Below, piece by piece: positions 1-8,134 of a stretch of 24,119 nucleotides of DNA; position 1 is the first letter of the stretch, and every line of letters begins with the position of its first letter. Below the pieces are notes generated by a model. The model made no database searches. It had not been told where the DNA came from and was given only the letters and a program-made list of their open reading frames with translations. The translations under genes and the position numbers were made by a program. Origin of the DNA: Oscillospiraceae bacterium (GTDB lineage: Bacteria; Bacillota_A; Clostridia; Oscillospirales; Oscillospiraceae); NCBI GenBank assembly GCA_021771675.1, contig JAETOP010000078.1, forward strand, positions 1-24,119, given 5' to 3'.

Positions 1-116
1 GAAAGCTGCTCCGTCAGTTCCCGTCTGCGCTCCTGCTTGGCCTTGCGTTCAGCCTCATAACCATTGAGAAGCTGCACACAGAGATTCTCCGGGATTTTCC
101 CCAGCACCTTGTCCTC
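1..116 (-). pseudogene. 3' fragment of the resident serine recombinase, cut by element insertion
   Basis: Read on the minus strand, this stretch encodes EDKVLGKIPENLCVQLLNGY followed by a charged coiled-coil region. That is the internal region of a TnpX-like large serine recombinase, and it continues past the left edge of the window. The only upstream ATG in frame (123-125) is preceded by an in-frame TGA and has no ribosome binding site, so this is not an independent gene. The missing upstream part is the fragment at 18030-19272: its third frame ends ...LVQSAYED, and joining the two at the GA dinucleotide gives ...QSAYEDKVLGKIPEN in frame. It is therefore the 3' portion of a recombinase gene interrupted by the 17.9-kb element. 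Confidence 0.85.
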
Positions 117-126
117 TGATAGCATT

Positions 127-144
127 TGTCAAGGGGGAGAATTA
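127..144 (+). repeat. Left terminal inverted repeat of the integrated element
   Basis: The 18 bases TGTCAAGGGGGAGAATTA match the reverse complement of 18000-18017 at 16 of 18 positions. The repeat starts about 10 bp inside the GA junction at 115-116. It is probably the recombinase binding site at the left end. Confidence 0.75.
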
Positions 145-180
145 AAAAAAGACGGGGCGCAGGCAATAATCCTGCGCCCC
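144..180 (-). terminator. Rho-independent terminator of the surface protein gene
   Basis: Perfect 10-bp stem: ggggcgcagg (154-163) pairs with cctgcgcccc (171-180), with a 7-nt loop. Seven A residues on plus (144-150) follow, giving a U-tract on the minus-strand transcript. It lies 27 bp past the stop codon of the gene at 207-5414. Confidence 0.9.
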
Positions 181-206
181 ACAGCATGGGTATCTGATAT
201 GTCTTG

Positions 207-3200
207 TTATGCCGGTGTTGGTCTTGGATGCTCGTCCCCGTCTTTCCGGCGTTTGCGGCGGAAAACGGCAATCGTTGAAGCCCCGCCGCCAGCAGAAAGC
301 ATGGCGATCCCCGCCCATAGGCCGTTGTGGGAATAGTCGCCGGTTTGCGGCGGAAGGGTCAGATCAGGCTTGATCCAGCCCGTCAGCCCGGTAGCGGTCA
401 CGCCCTCCGTTAATCCATACTTCTCAATGAAGCGGTGGATCATGGCGGCGATCTGTGCGCGGGTAGCCGTGGTTTTTGGGGCAAAGGTGGTATCGGTGGT
501 GCCGAACATCAAGCCGCTTCCAACCGCCCATTTCACGGCATACTGCGCCCAATCCGCGATTTCGCCCTTGTCCGTAAAACGGTTAAGGCTGTCCGCAGGG
601 GTCAGGTCGTAGCCTTTGTACTCGGCGTAGCGATAGAAGATTGTGGCAAGCTGTTCACGGGTGATGGGGTCATTTGGCCCGAATAACCCGCCGCCGTAGC
701 CCACGAAAATGCCCTGCTCATTCGCCCAGGTAATCGCGTCTGCGTAGTATTCGCTGTCAGGGACATCCGTAAAGGGGTTTTTCCCGGAAGGTTTGGGGCT
801 GCCCTCCATACGCCAAAGCACCGTTGCCATCATCCCCCGCGTGGCCGTACCATTGGGGCTGAATGTGGTGTCGCTGGTGCCTAACATGATCCCATTTTCA
901 TAGACGAAAAGCACATCCTCATAAAACCAATCCGTATCTTTTACGTCGGTAAAGGGATTGCCTGCGCCGGTGTTGGGATTGGTCTTGTCGCCGTCCGGGT
1001 CGTGGCTTTCCTCGTCGATCACAACGGCGTAGCTGCTGGCGTGGTCAAAAGGCCAGCTTGCCTTGCCGGTGCGATCAATCCGGCTGGCGTACTGGAAAAC
1101 CAATTCTTTGCCGTTCAGGTGATAGAGGTTCGCCCAATAGCCGCTGTTCTCCCTGCCAACATTAAGGGTAAGGTGCAGGATCGTACCAAACGGCCCGCTA
1201 TGGGATAGCTCAAACTGCATTGTCGTAATCTCGCCGGTAATGGCGTTTATCACGCTGACGGGAATGGTATTGCTGTTGGTCTTGATGCCCAAATCAAGGT
1301 CAACAATGCTCTGCGGGATGTCTTTGCCGTTCACCGTCCAGCTCACGCTGCCGCCCATATCGAATATGACGGTCACATCTTTCCCGACGATCTCCCGTGA
1401 TACCTCTTTCGGCACTACTGTCGCGCCGTTCATCTTTACGATAATGGTATCGCCGGGTCTTGCGCTGCGCAGTTCCGCCCGGATTTCACTCCAGCCGTCG
1501 CTTTCGCTGGTTTCCGGCTGGACAATAGGCGGTGTGGGCGGCGTATAATCGTCGTCGCCGTCATCATAACCGCCGCCCCCGCCACCGCCGCCACTTCCGT
1601 TAGTGGCAATGCTGACCGCAGGGCTGGCCGGGGAAGCCTCATAATTGCCTGTTGCTGCATACCGCGCTTCAAAGGAATAGCTGGTGTTTGAGGAAAGGCC
1701 GCTAAATGTGCGGCTTGTCTGCCATGCGCCTCCGTTCATGCGATATTCCGCCGCCGCGCCGTTGGTATTAGGTGCGATCTCTTTCAGCGTGATACTGCTG
1801 GTGGTCTTGCTCTCCAATTCCGGGGCGTCGGGTGCCGCTTGCGTCAAGCCGTTCACGACAAAGGTCACGGTGGCCGTGGCCGTTGCGCCGCCATTATAGG
1901 TTACGGTGATGGTGGCGGTGTATGTCCCCGCATCAAGCCTTGCGTTGGGCTGGACGGTGTAGGTGGTGTTGTCCGTCGTCCCTGCGGTAATCGTCGTGCC
2001 GTCCGTCTTATTCAGCGTAAAGGAGCCTGCACCCGCGCCGGAGAGGGCAACGCCGGTAATCGTGGCATTGCTGTTGCCGGTGCTTGAAATCGTGATGCCC
2101 TTTGCGTCCGGCTGGGTATAGCCGTAGGTCACGGTGTCAAATGTCGGGGCGGTGACATTCAGCGTATAGGTGCGAGCCGGGCCAGTTGCAATCGTCACAT
2201 CTGCCGCCTCGCTTGCAAACTTTTTATTGCTGGTATCGGCAACAATGCGGATTTTGTAGCTGCCCGCTGCAAGGCCGGTGATATTGCCGGAAGCGTCGGC
2301 GGTTTTGTCTTGCCATACGCCGTTATTGAAAGAAATCTGATAGCTGCCGTTTGCGGTTAAGCCGGTGATCTGCCCGTCATTATCGCCTTGCCAGCTCTCA
2401 TTCACGCCGGAAATGCCGGTAGGGGCTCCGGGGCGTGGGTCAAGGGTGTTCTGTGTCGCTGCGCTTGCGCTAACCGGGTCATTGCCCGTGGTCGCCGCCT
2501 TGCGGACATAGAGAGTACCGCCGGGGGTGATGTCCAACAGGCCGCCGCTCCAAGTGCTGCCGTTCAAGCTGATCTCATAGCCGCTTGTGGCCGTGGCTGT
2601 TTCTGCGGTGTAGCTGATCGTATAGCCCGTACTCGCTGCCGGGGCAAGATAGGCTTTGCTGTATGTGGCGGTATAGGTGGTATCGCCGGTGATTGCGCCC
2701 ACGCTCGGCGTCCAGCCGCTATGGGTGTAGGTATAGGTGCCGTCGTCTGACTTTGTGGGCGTTGTGCCGTTGTAGGCCGGGGTATCGCCGGACATTACAA
2801 CGTCGGTTTCAAGGGTCGTACTCTCATTTTGCCAAGTGACGGTATAGAAAACAAGTGCACCGCTTGCTTCGGACTCTGCACTGTCGGTATAATTTACGTT
2901 GTTGCTTATGGCTTTCACCTTAAAAGTGTAGGTGCCCACTTCGGTAATAGAAAACGTATAATTCGCTTCTGTGGGCGTACCGACCGCACCATTTACCGCT
3001 GCGCCGTCCTTGTAGAGTTGGACGGAATAGCCGCTTGCGCCTGTCACCGCACCCCATGTGGCTTTGCCGGGGGTGGTGCCGTCCCATTGAAGATTTTGTG
3101 GGGCGGCAAGCTGGGCGGCGGTCACGGTCAGAGTAGCCGCATCACTCGTCACTGTTCCCTTGAGAGTGGTGACAACACAATGGTATTTCCAGCCGTTCAT

Positions 3201-5414
3201 GCTCACATCAGGATTGGATATGGTGTAACTGGTTCCTGTCGCGCCGCTGATGTCCTCCCAAGTGCTGCCGTCCTTGCTCACCTGCCATTGATAGGAAAGT
3301 GTGGGCTTTCCGTCTGCCGCAACGGAAAAGGTCGCCGGTTGTCCGTAGGTAACGCTTTGACCTGTCGGTGATGTGGTGATAGTCGGAGCAACAGGAAGAT
3401 TATTTGTTATGCTGTCTGCACTCGTTCCGCCGCCGGTGAGTTCACCGCTTCCGTCGATGGTGCCGCTGCCCGTTATTTGACCGTTGTTCGTAATCTTTCC
3501 GTTGTTGGTTAGGGTCGTGCCGTCTTTAATCTTTAGTTCCTGCCCATTTTCAATCACCAGTTCTTTGCCGTCTGGGATTTCCGCGTCGGTGGTAAGCTCG
3601 ACTGGGCTGCCGTAGACCTTGCCGATACTCTTGTCGTCCTCACCGCCGAAAATTACCCCTTTCCACCCGGTTTTATCATCATTGTCTTGAATAGAGGAAG
3701 CGTTGATAAAGGCGTTGCCCTGATCGGTGGTGGAGAAGTCACCGGCTGCGGCCAAAGTTTCATTGCCGCCCGCACCGCCGCCAATGCCTGCGCCGTTCCC
3801 GCCGCCTGTGGCTGTGACCGTGCCGCCGCTGATGGTAATCGTGCCCCCTGCGCCGCCGACGGCGTTTCCGCCAGCACCACCGCCGCCAATGCCTGCGCCG
3901 TTCGCGCTGCCCGTGGCTGTGACCGTGCCGCCGTTGATGGTGATCTCACCGCCTGCGCTACGGCTGCCGCCGCCGATGCCCGCGCCGTTCTCGCCGCCTG
4001 TGGCTGTGACCGTGCCGCCATTGATGGTGATCTTACCGCCCGCCACACTGCTGCCGCCGATACCCGCGCCGGTGAAGCCACCTGTGGCATCCAGGCTGCC
4101 GGTGCTGTTTTCCGTGATGGTGAGAACGGCTCCTGCCGACACCTCCAAGCCCGCTTTCCAATATCCGCTTTTTAGTATGTTTGTGCCGGTAAGGGTAAGG
4201 TTGCAAGTGGCACTGGCATTCACTGTAAAAGCACAAGCTTCAGTTGTACCGCTCACATCAATGCTCAGCCCGCTCAAAGTGATGTTGGCAGTCGTGTTGG
4301 CAACTACCACTATTTTATCTGTGTAAGTGGCACCGGAAATGGTAATTTCTCCACTTCCTTTGATGTACAGGGTGTGGGAATTGGAATCATATAAATAGTT
4401 GGATGCGTCCCCTGTCACGGTGAAATCGCCGGTTTCGCCCGCAAAGACAGCGCCGCCGCCCATCTCCAACGTCAGTGTCAGCGCGGGGATGCCCTCACCC
4501 AGCGCATAGCCCTCCGGCAGAGCCGCCGTCAGGATGTGGGTTCCAGCGGTGAGCAGCCCATCGACCACATCGGCGCAGCCCCAATCCAGCGTCAGGATTT
4601 CTTCTGCCTCGCCAATGACAGCGGTGATGGAGGGCAGCATGGGGGCAAGGTCATCCCAAGCCACGCTGTCCCAGATCAGACCAATACTGCCGTCTACGAT
4701 CAATTCATATTCATCATTCCACGCCCAGGCGGTAATGGTCTTGACTGTGGGATTGCATATCTCGCAGACATAGCCGCAGGGCGTCCCCTCCACGGCGGGG
4801 GCATAGCCGCAATCGGCTGTATGCTCGGTGTGGGTGCAGTTGGTCGGCTCCGCCGCGTCGGTGGGCGTCGCAACATTTCCCGGAACGCTGTCCGCAGGGT
4901 AGCACTCGGCCCCGTGTTCGTGGGTGCAAGCGGTTTCCGGCGCACCCTCGACAGCCGGGGCGTAGCCGCAGCCCTCGTCATGCTCATGGGCGCAAGGGGT
5001 TTCCTCTACGCCCTCCGATGCAGGGACATAGCCGCAGCTATCATCGTGTTCGTGGGTACAGGGGATCTCCGCTGTCCCCTCCACGCCGGGAACATAGCCG
5101 CAATCGCCGGTATGCTCGGTGTGGGTGCAGTTAGTCGGCTCCGCTACATCGCTGGACGTCGCCTCATTCCCCGAAACGCTGTCCGCAGGGTAGCACTCGC
5201 TTGTATGCTCATGGTTGCAAGGCGTTTCCAGCGCACCCTCGGTATAGCCGCAATCCGTTGTATGCTCTGTGTGATGTTCGCAAAGGCCGGACGCGCCTAT
5301 GGTAATGCCGCTGTCCTGCGCCCCGCCGTTTTCTGCAAATGCCGTTGTCGGTACTGCGCCTATCATCAGCGCAGCCGCCAATAGTAAACTTAAAATCTTT
5401 TTCGGTGTTCTCAT
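207..5414 (-). CDS. Giant multidomain surface adhesin-like protein with SLH repeats and sortase-like tail
   Basis: 1735 aa. A signal peptide (residues 1-27, cleavage after AFA) is followed by Cys/His-rich repeats of type CxHxHxxxCGY (about 45-225). Next come Gly-rich repeats with GGTVTATGG and GAGIGGG motifs (about 450-545), an Ig-like domain (about 670-770), a fibronectin-III-like domain (about 770-850), an InlB/MucBP-like segment (about 855-920) and further beta-rich modules. A poly-Gly hinge (about 1275) leads to three SLH repeats (FTDVKDTDWFYEDV, FTDVPDSEYYADAI, FTDKGEIADWAQYA; about 1488-1665). The C-terminus is LPPQTGD, a hydrophobic stretch and RRKRRK. The protein is therefore exported and wall-attached, and probably acts in adhesion; the ligand is unknown. 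The ATG has an AAAGGA site upstream. It is cargo of the element, with an XRE regulator divergent from it. The tail reads PPQTG rather than strict LPxTG. Confidence 0.85.
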   Translation of the reverse strand: MRTPKKILSLLLAAALMIGAVPTTAFAENGGAQDSGITIGASGLCEHHTEHTTDCGYTEGALETPCNHEHTSECYPADSVSGNEATSSDVAEPTNCTHTEHTGDCGYVPGVEGTAEIPCTHEHDDSCGYVPASEGVEETPCAHEHDEGCGYAPAVEGAPETACTHEHGAECYPADSVPGNVATPTDAAEPTNCTHTEHTADCGYAPAVEGTPCGYVCEICNPTVKTITAWAWNDEYELIVDGSIGLIWDSVAWDDLAPMLPSITAVIGEAEEILTLDWGCADVVDGLLTAGTHILTAALPEGYALGEGIPALTLTLEMGGGAVFAGETGDFTVTGDASNYLYDSNSHTLYIKGSGEITISGATYTDKIVVVANTTANITLSGLSIDVSGTTEACAFTVNASATCNLTLTGTNILKSGYWKAGLEVSAGAVLTITENSTGSLDATGGFTGAGIGGSSVAGGKITINGGTVTATGGENGAGIGGGSRSAGGEITINGGTVTATGSANGAGIGGGGAGGNAVGGAGGTITISGGTVTATGGGNGAGIGGGAGGNETLAAAGDFSTTDQGNAFINASSIQDNDDKTGWKGVIFGGEDDKSIGKVYGSPVELTTDAEIPDGKELVIENGQELKIKDGTTLTNNGKITNNGQITGSGTIDGSGELTGGGTSADSITNNLPVAPTITTSPTGQSVTYGQPATFSVAADGKPTLSYQWQVSKDGSTWEDISGATGTSYTISNPDVSMNGWKYHCVVTTLKGTVTSDAATLTVTAAQLAAPQNLQWDGTTPGKATWGAVTGASGYSVQLYKDGAAVNGAVGTPTEANYTFSITEVGTYTFKVKAISNNVNYTDSAESEASGALVFYTVTWQNESTTLETDVVMSGDTPAYNGTTPTKSDDGTYTYTHSGWTPSVGAITGDTTYTATYSKAYLAPAASTGYTISYTAETATATSGYEISLNGSTWSGGLLDITPGGTLYVRKAATTGNDPVSASAATQNTLDPRPGAPTGISGVNESWQGDNDGQITGLTANGSYQISFNNGVWQDKTADASGNITGLAAGSYKIRIVADTSNKKFASEAADVTIATGPARTYTLNVTAPTFDTVTYGYTQPDAKGITISSTGNSNATITGVALSGAGAGSFTLNKTDGTTITAGTTDNTTYTVQPNARLDAGTYTATITVTYNGGATATATVTFVVNGLTQAAPDAPELESKTTSSITLKEIAPNTNGAAAEYRMNGGAWQTSRTFSGLSSNTSYSFEARYAATGNYEASPASPAVSIATNGSGGGGGGGGYDDGDDDYTPPTPPIVQPETSESDGWSEIRAELRSARPGDTIIVKMNGATVVPKEVSREIVGKDVTVIFDMGGSVSWTVNGKDIPQSIVDLDLGIKTNSNTIPVSVINAITGEITTMQFELSHSGPFGTILHLTLNVGRENSGYWANLYHLNGKELVFQYASRIDRTGKASWPFDHASSYAVVIDEESHDPDGDKTNPNTGAGNPFTDVKDTDWFYEDVLFVYENGIMLGTSDTTFSPNGTATRGMMATVLWRMEGSPKPSGKNPFTDVPDSEYYADAITWANEQGIFVGYGGGLFGPNDPITREQLATIFYRYAEYKGYDLTPADSLNRFTDKGEIADWAQYAVKWAVGSGLMFGTTDTTFAPKTTATRAQIAAMIHRFIEKYGLTEGVTATGLTGWIKPDLTLPPQTGDYSHNGLWAGIAMLSAGGGASTIAVFRRKRRKDGDEHPRPTPA
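4740..5282 (-). repeat. Tandem Cys/His-rich repeats within the surface protein
   Basis: This stretch codes repeated units such as CTHTEHTGDCGY, CTHEHDDSCGY, CAHEHDEGCGY and CTHEHGAECYP, separated by acidic, Pro/Ala-rich linkers. A longer unit containing CYPADSV and EPTNCTHTEHT occurs twice. The regular spacing of one Cys, two to three His and a second Cys suggests metal binding or paired disulfides. The function is not known to me. Confidence 0.8.
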
Positions 5415-5465
5415 ATCGCTGTCCTTTCTGCCGCTGTGGACGCAGGTATAAATCTCCCATTAGAC

Positions 5466-5494
5466 ATTATACTGAATATAAGCAGTATAGTCAA
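5466..5494 (-). promoter_or_regulatory. Consensus sigma-A promoter of the surface protein gene
   Basis: On minus, TTGACT (5489-5494), a 17-bp spacer and TATAAT (5466-5471). The expected start near 5459 gives a leader of about 45 nt before the ATG at 5414. Confidence 0.85.
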
Positions 5495-5506
5495 TAAATT
5501 CAGTAT
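5469..5506. promoter_or_regulatory. Palindromic operator overlapping the surface protein promoter
   Basis: ATACTG (5469-5474) and CAGTAT (5483-5488) form an inverted repeat with an 8-bp centre that overlaps the -10 box and spacer. A third half-site, ATTCAGTAT (5498-5506), lies just beyond the -35 box and is the exact reverse complement of 5469-5477. The layout suits repression by a dimeric HTH protein, most simply the XRE protein encoded next door. This link is inferred. Confidence 0.6.
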
Positions 5507-5531
5507 GTTAATCTGTCTATGGTGATATGAA

Positions 5532-5735
5532 TTGATTAGCTACAAGCCCTTTTATAACACGCTGCTTTCCAAAGGCGTGACAGAATACAATTTGATATTC
5601 AAGCAAGGTATGGACGCGCACACAATCCACCGTATCAAACACGGGGAGGTCATCACGACCAAAACCATCAACACTCTTTGCGAGATTTTGGATTGCCGGG
5701 TGGAGGATATACTTGAATACGTCCCGGAGAAGTAG
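5532..5735 (+). CDS. Small XRE/Cro-type HTH transcriptional regulator
   Basis: 67 aa: a bare helix-turn-helix protein of the Cro/C1 (HTH_26-like) type. It starts MISYKPFYNTLL and ends CEILDCRVEDILEYVPEK. The helices fall at about 8-20, 24-32 (GMDAHTIHRIK) and 40-60 (TINTLCEILDC). The start is TTG at 5532: the only in-frame codon upstream before a stop (TGA 5523) that could initiate is this TTG, and the family start MISYKP supports it. The nearby ATG at 5527 is out of frame. It is divergent from the surface protein gene, and the 117-bp gap holds the promoter and palindromes. It probably represses that gene and itself. Confidence 0.8.
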   Translation: MISYKPFYNTLLSKGVTEYNLIFKQGMDAHTIHRIKHGEVITTKTINTLCEILDCRVEDILEYVPEK

Positions 5736-5763
5736 GATATTGCCCCATACGCCCAAATGCAAA

Positions 5764-5807
5764 AGCCGCTATTTACGCACAGTTACCCTGTGTCATAAAT
5801 AGCGGCT
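5764..5807. terminator. Long stem-loop, probable bidirectional terminator after the XRE gene
   Basis: A perfect 12-bp stem, agccgctattta (5764-5775) with taaatagcggct (5796-5807), continues inward with cacag/ctgtg. It follows the XRE stop by 28 bp. The minus-strand side runs into CTTTT. It probably ends both the XRE transcript and leftward transcription from the relaxase gene. Confidence 0.7.
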
Positions 5808-5844
5808 TCACTGTTTGGAAAATAAAAATGGACAGCAGAAAAGG

Positions 5845-5895
5845 GCAGAGTTATCTCTGCCTCGTGCCTCGTGCCTCGTGCCTCGTGCCTCGTGC
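5845..5895. repeat. Heptanucleotide tandem repeat (GCCTCGT x5) beside a short hairpin
   Basis: Five exact copies of GCCTCGT run from 5859 to 5893, followed by GC. A 6-bp hairpin, gcagag-ttat-ctctgc (5845-5860), comes immediately before. The rest of the gap 5736-6083 is AT-rich with no gene visible. The repeats are downstream of the relaxase gene and probably slip in copy number; a role is unknown. Confidence 0.85.
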
Positions 5896-6083
5896 AATTA
5901 TACAGGCTTGTATCATTTTGTCAAGCCCCCTCGACGAAAAAGTTTGAAAATTTTTTGACGCTGCTTAAAGACAGCTATACACAATAATTATATCAGCCAC
6001 GCCGACACTTCGCAACGGTTTTTTCTGCCCTTTCTCATACAAATAGAGCGATTGGAGACATTCATCCATGTGCCCCGGCCACA

Positions 6084-7781
6084 TCACCGCTCCTGTTCAA
6101 ATCGCCGGTCTTTTCTCGGCGGCTGTGGCCGCTGCTCCTGGCGGAAGGTTTGCAGCTTCTTTTGCACAGAGCGTTCCTCGGCGGCTTCGCCCAGCAGCTC
6201 GGAAACCTCCCGCTTGCTGCTGTGCAACAGCGTGGGGTCATACTTGTCCCCATAGACATCTTGTATTCGTTTCATGGCCTCCCGCTCATGGTCGGGCCGG
6301 ATCGCCAGCCGCGCATCGTACAGCTCGGCGGCGTCAAACTCTGCTGCCTGCTCCGTCAGGTCGGCATATTGCTTTAGCGCATCCTCCAGTTCGGCAGAAT
6401 ATTTCTGCTCGTTGGCCTCCAGTTTTTTCAGCCCATCCTCCAAGGTCTGAATCTCTTTTTTGAACAGCTTAGCGGCGGCATCCTCCGGGAAGTCAAGCTG
6501 CTGGAGAATCATCGCCTTTTCAGAACGCAGTTCTTCCAGCGTCTCCGTCAGCTCCGCGATACGTTTGGACAGAGACTTGTGTTTGGGCGCATTGAATACA
6601 GAGGTAGCCTTTTTCTCTGCAAGCAGAGCCTTACGCTCCTTGCTGGCCGTCTTAATTTTCTCCACCAGCCCCGTATATTCCCGCATATCGTCCTTGTAGA
6701 TTTTCAGAGCATCCGCGAATTTTGTTTTGCCCTTTTGGATATGCCCCAGCCGATATTTGAACACGATCATGCTGCCCCGCAGCTTCTCCATCGCCTCGGC
6801 AATGGCTGGGATGGTGTTCCTGACTGCCGCCATCAGCTTCCTGACCTGCGCTTTCAGTTCCCGCAACAGGGCATTGTCCGCTCGTATCTGCCGGTTGATC
6901 TCGCACCTGTCGGAGACGACGCCCTTCTTCTCCAGCGCCCGCGCTGTCACGCCCTCATGAATGGTAGGCTGCTCGTCCAGCCCCCGGTCTGCGTTGCTGC
7001 GGTGGTCGATGCGTTCCTCCCGTCCGGCTTGTTCCAGATAGCGGTTGCTCACATCCGCCCACGCTTTGCGCCAGAGGACAAGCTGCTCATCGCTGTTCCA
7101 CTTCTCGGAGATAGGATTCTGCCTGCCATACTTGGTGCTTTTGGGGTATTTGGATGCCCGTTCATATCCCTGCGCCTCGGCTACGGAAGGGGCCATATAC
7201 TCCTTTTTCCGGCCAACCTTGTACGGATACTGCTTCTCCCAGCCATCTCCCTGTGCCGCCTTGAACTCGGCGGCGGTGAAGCCTCGTTCCTCGCCGTCCC
7301 TGACGCAGAGATATTCCTTTTCGGTCTTGTACTGCCAGCCGCCGCGCTCGTCCAGAGGCCGCACCGTCAGCATGATATGGGCGTGGGGGTTGTGGCCGTC
7401 CGTGTCATGGATCGCCGCATCCGCGCACATCCCATCCGCTACAAACTCCGTCTGAATGAAGTCCGTCAAAAGTGCCTGCCATTGATCTTTGTTCAGCTCT
7501 ATGGGCAGAGCCGCCACAAATTCGCGGGCCAGGCGGCTGTCCTTCGTCTTTTCGTTTTCCTCCACGGCGTTCCAGAGGATCGCCCTGTCCTGCCACTCCT
7601 GCGGGGCGTGGTCGGGCAAGAAAACCTGCTGCCAGACAAGCCCTTGCTTGCGGGTGTAGTCGTGCTGTACCCCGTCATAATCGTTCAAAATCTGCGAACA
7701 ACTCATATAGGCCGCAGCAGCCACGGCGCTCCGGCCTACACCCCGGCTGATAACCTTCGCCTCCAGATGGTAGATCGCCAC
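6084..7781 (-). CDS. mobA: MobA/MobL-family (MOBQ) relaxase
   Basis: 565 aa. This relaxase nicks one strand at oriT and stays attached to the 5' end during conjugative transfer. The N-terminal domain (about 1-240) has the family opening AIYHLEAKVISRGVGRSAVA, with a tyrosine in AAAYMS as the likely nucleophile. The metal-binding His cluster HNPHAHIML sits at about 128-136. The C-terminal half (about 290-530) is a long Lys/Glu-rich coiled coil that ends in a basic tail. The start is GTG at 7781, with GGTGAAACGAA upstream. It is the same Pfam type as RSF1010 MobA and lies next to an RSF1010-type nic site (8064-8075). No conjugation pore genes are present, so transfer needs a helper. Confidence 0.92.
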   Translation of the reverse strand: MAIYHLEAKVISRGVGRSAVAAAAYMSCSQILNDYDGVQHDYTRKQGLVWQQVFLPDHAPQEWQDRAILWNAVEENEKTKDSRLAREFVAALPIELNKDQWQALLTDFIQTEFVADGMCADAAIHDTDGHNPHAHIMLTVRPLDERGGWQYKTEKEYLCVRDGEERGFTAAEFKAAQGDGWEKQYPYKVGRKKEYMAPSVAEAQGYERASKYPKSTKYGRQNPISEKWNSDEQLVLWRKAWADVSNRYLEQAGREERIDHRSNADRGLDEQPTIHEGVTARALEKKGVVSDRCEINRQIRADNALLRELKAQVRKLMAAVRNTIPAIAEAMEKLRGSMIVFKYRLGHIQKGKTKFADALKIYKDDMREYTGLVEKIKTASKERKALLAEKKATSVFNAPKHKSLSKRIAELTETLEELRSEKAMILQQLDFPEDAAAKLFKKEIQTLEDGLKKLEANEQKYSAELEDALKQYADLTEQAAEFDAAELYDARLAIRPDHEREAMKRIQDVYGDKYDPTLLHSSKREVSELLGEAAEERSVQKKLQTFRQEQRPQPPRKDRRFEQER

Positions 7782-7893
7782 TTCGTTTCACCGTCCCTTC
7801 GTCCCCGTTTTTGTTTCTTTTTCGCAAAAAGAAAATGGGCGGCGTGAAGCCGTCCATAGCTGCACAAAAGCTGCCGGTGGCAGGTTTTTGCAG

Positions 7894-7937
7894 GCAGTCG
7901 GCAAGTTGTTTCCAAAACAGAAACAACTGCCGACTGC
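7894..7937. repeat. Large stem-loop in the oriT region
   Basis: gcagtcggcaagttgtttc (7894-7912) pairs with gaaacaactgccgactgc (7920-7937): 18 pairs with one bulged A and a 7-nt loop. A second inverted pair, cagacaatg (7939-7947) with cattgtctg (7972-7980), and a third, ggcgtc-cgca-gacgcc (7983-7998), follow directly. Together they fill the non-coding gap between the relaxase gene and oriT. Confidence 0.75.
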
Positions 7938-8039
7938 GCAGACAATGACAGCAGCGCCGATAGGTCTGTGGCATTGTCTGGAGGCGTCCGCAGACGCCGC
8001 CGCATCCGCCTCGCAGAGCGCACGATGCCGCAGGCATAC

Positions 8040-8075
8040 CACCGCCCGCTTGCGGGTGGTGAGTAAGTGCGCCCT
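8040..8075 (+). other. oriT: oriT core with RSF1010-type nic site
   Basis: A 10-bp hairpin, caccgcccgc-tt-gcgggtggtg (8040-8061, one G-T pair), is followed two bases later by TAAGTGCGCCCT (8064-8075). This is the nic-site core of RSF1010/R1162 oriT, where MobA cuts between G and CCCT; here the cut would fall between 8071 and 8072. The hairpin-then-nic order is the same as in RSF1010. With the nick on plus, DNA right of 8072 would enter the recipient first and the relaxase gene last. Confidence 0.85.
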
Positions 8076-8134
8076 TCGGGAGCAAAGCAACGGGGGACGC
8101 CCCGGTTGCCCGGAACGCCCCCTCGCCGTCAGTT

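Noticed and set aside
1..125. Independent small gene starting at the ATG at 123-125
   Set aside because: It has no ribosome site, an in-frame stop just upstream, and protein similarity to the middle of a recombinase. It is a truncated fragment created by the insertion.
6579..7847. 422-codon open frame on plus opposite the relaxase gene
   Set aside because: It is antisense to a well-supported MobA/MobL gene in GC-rich DNA. The product has no domain and no ribosome site.
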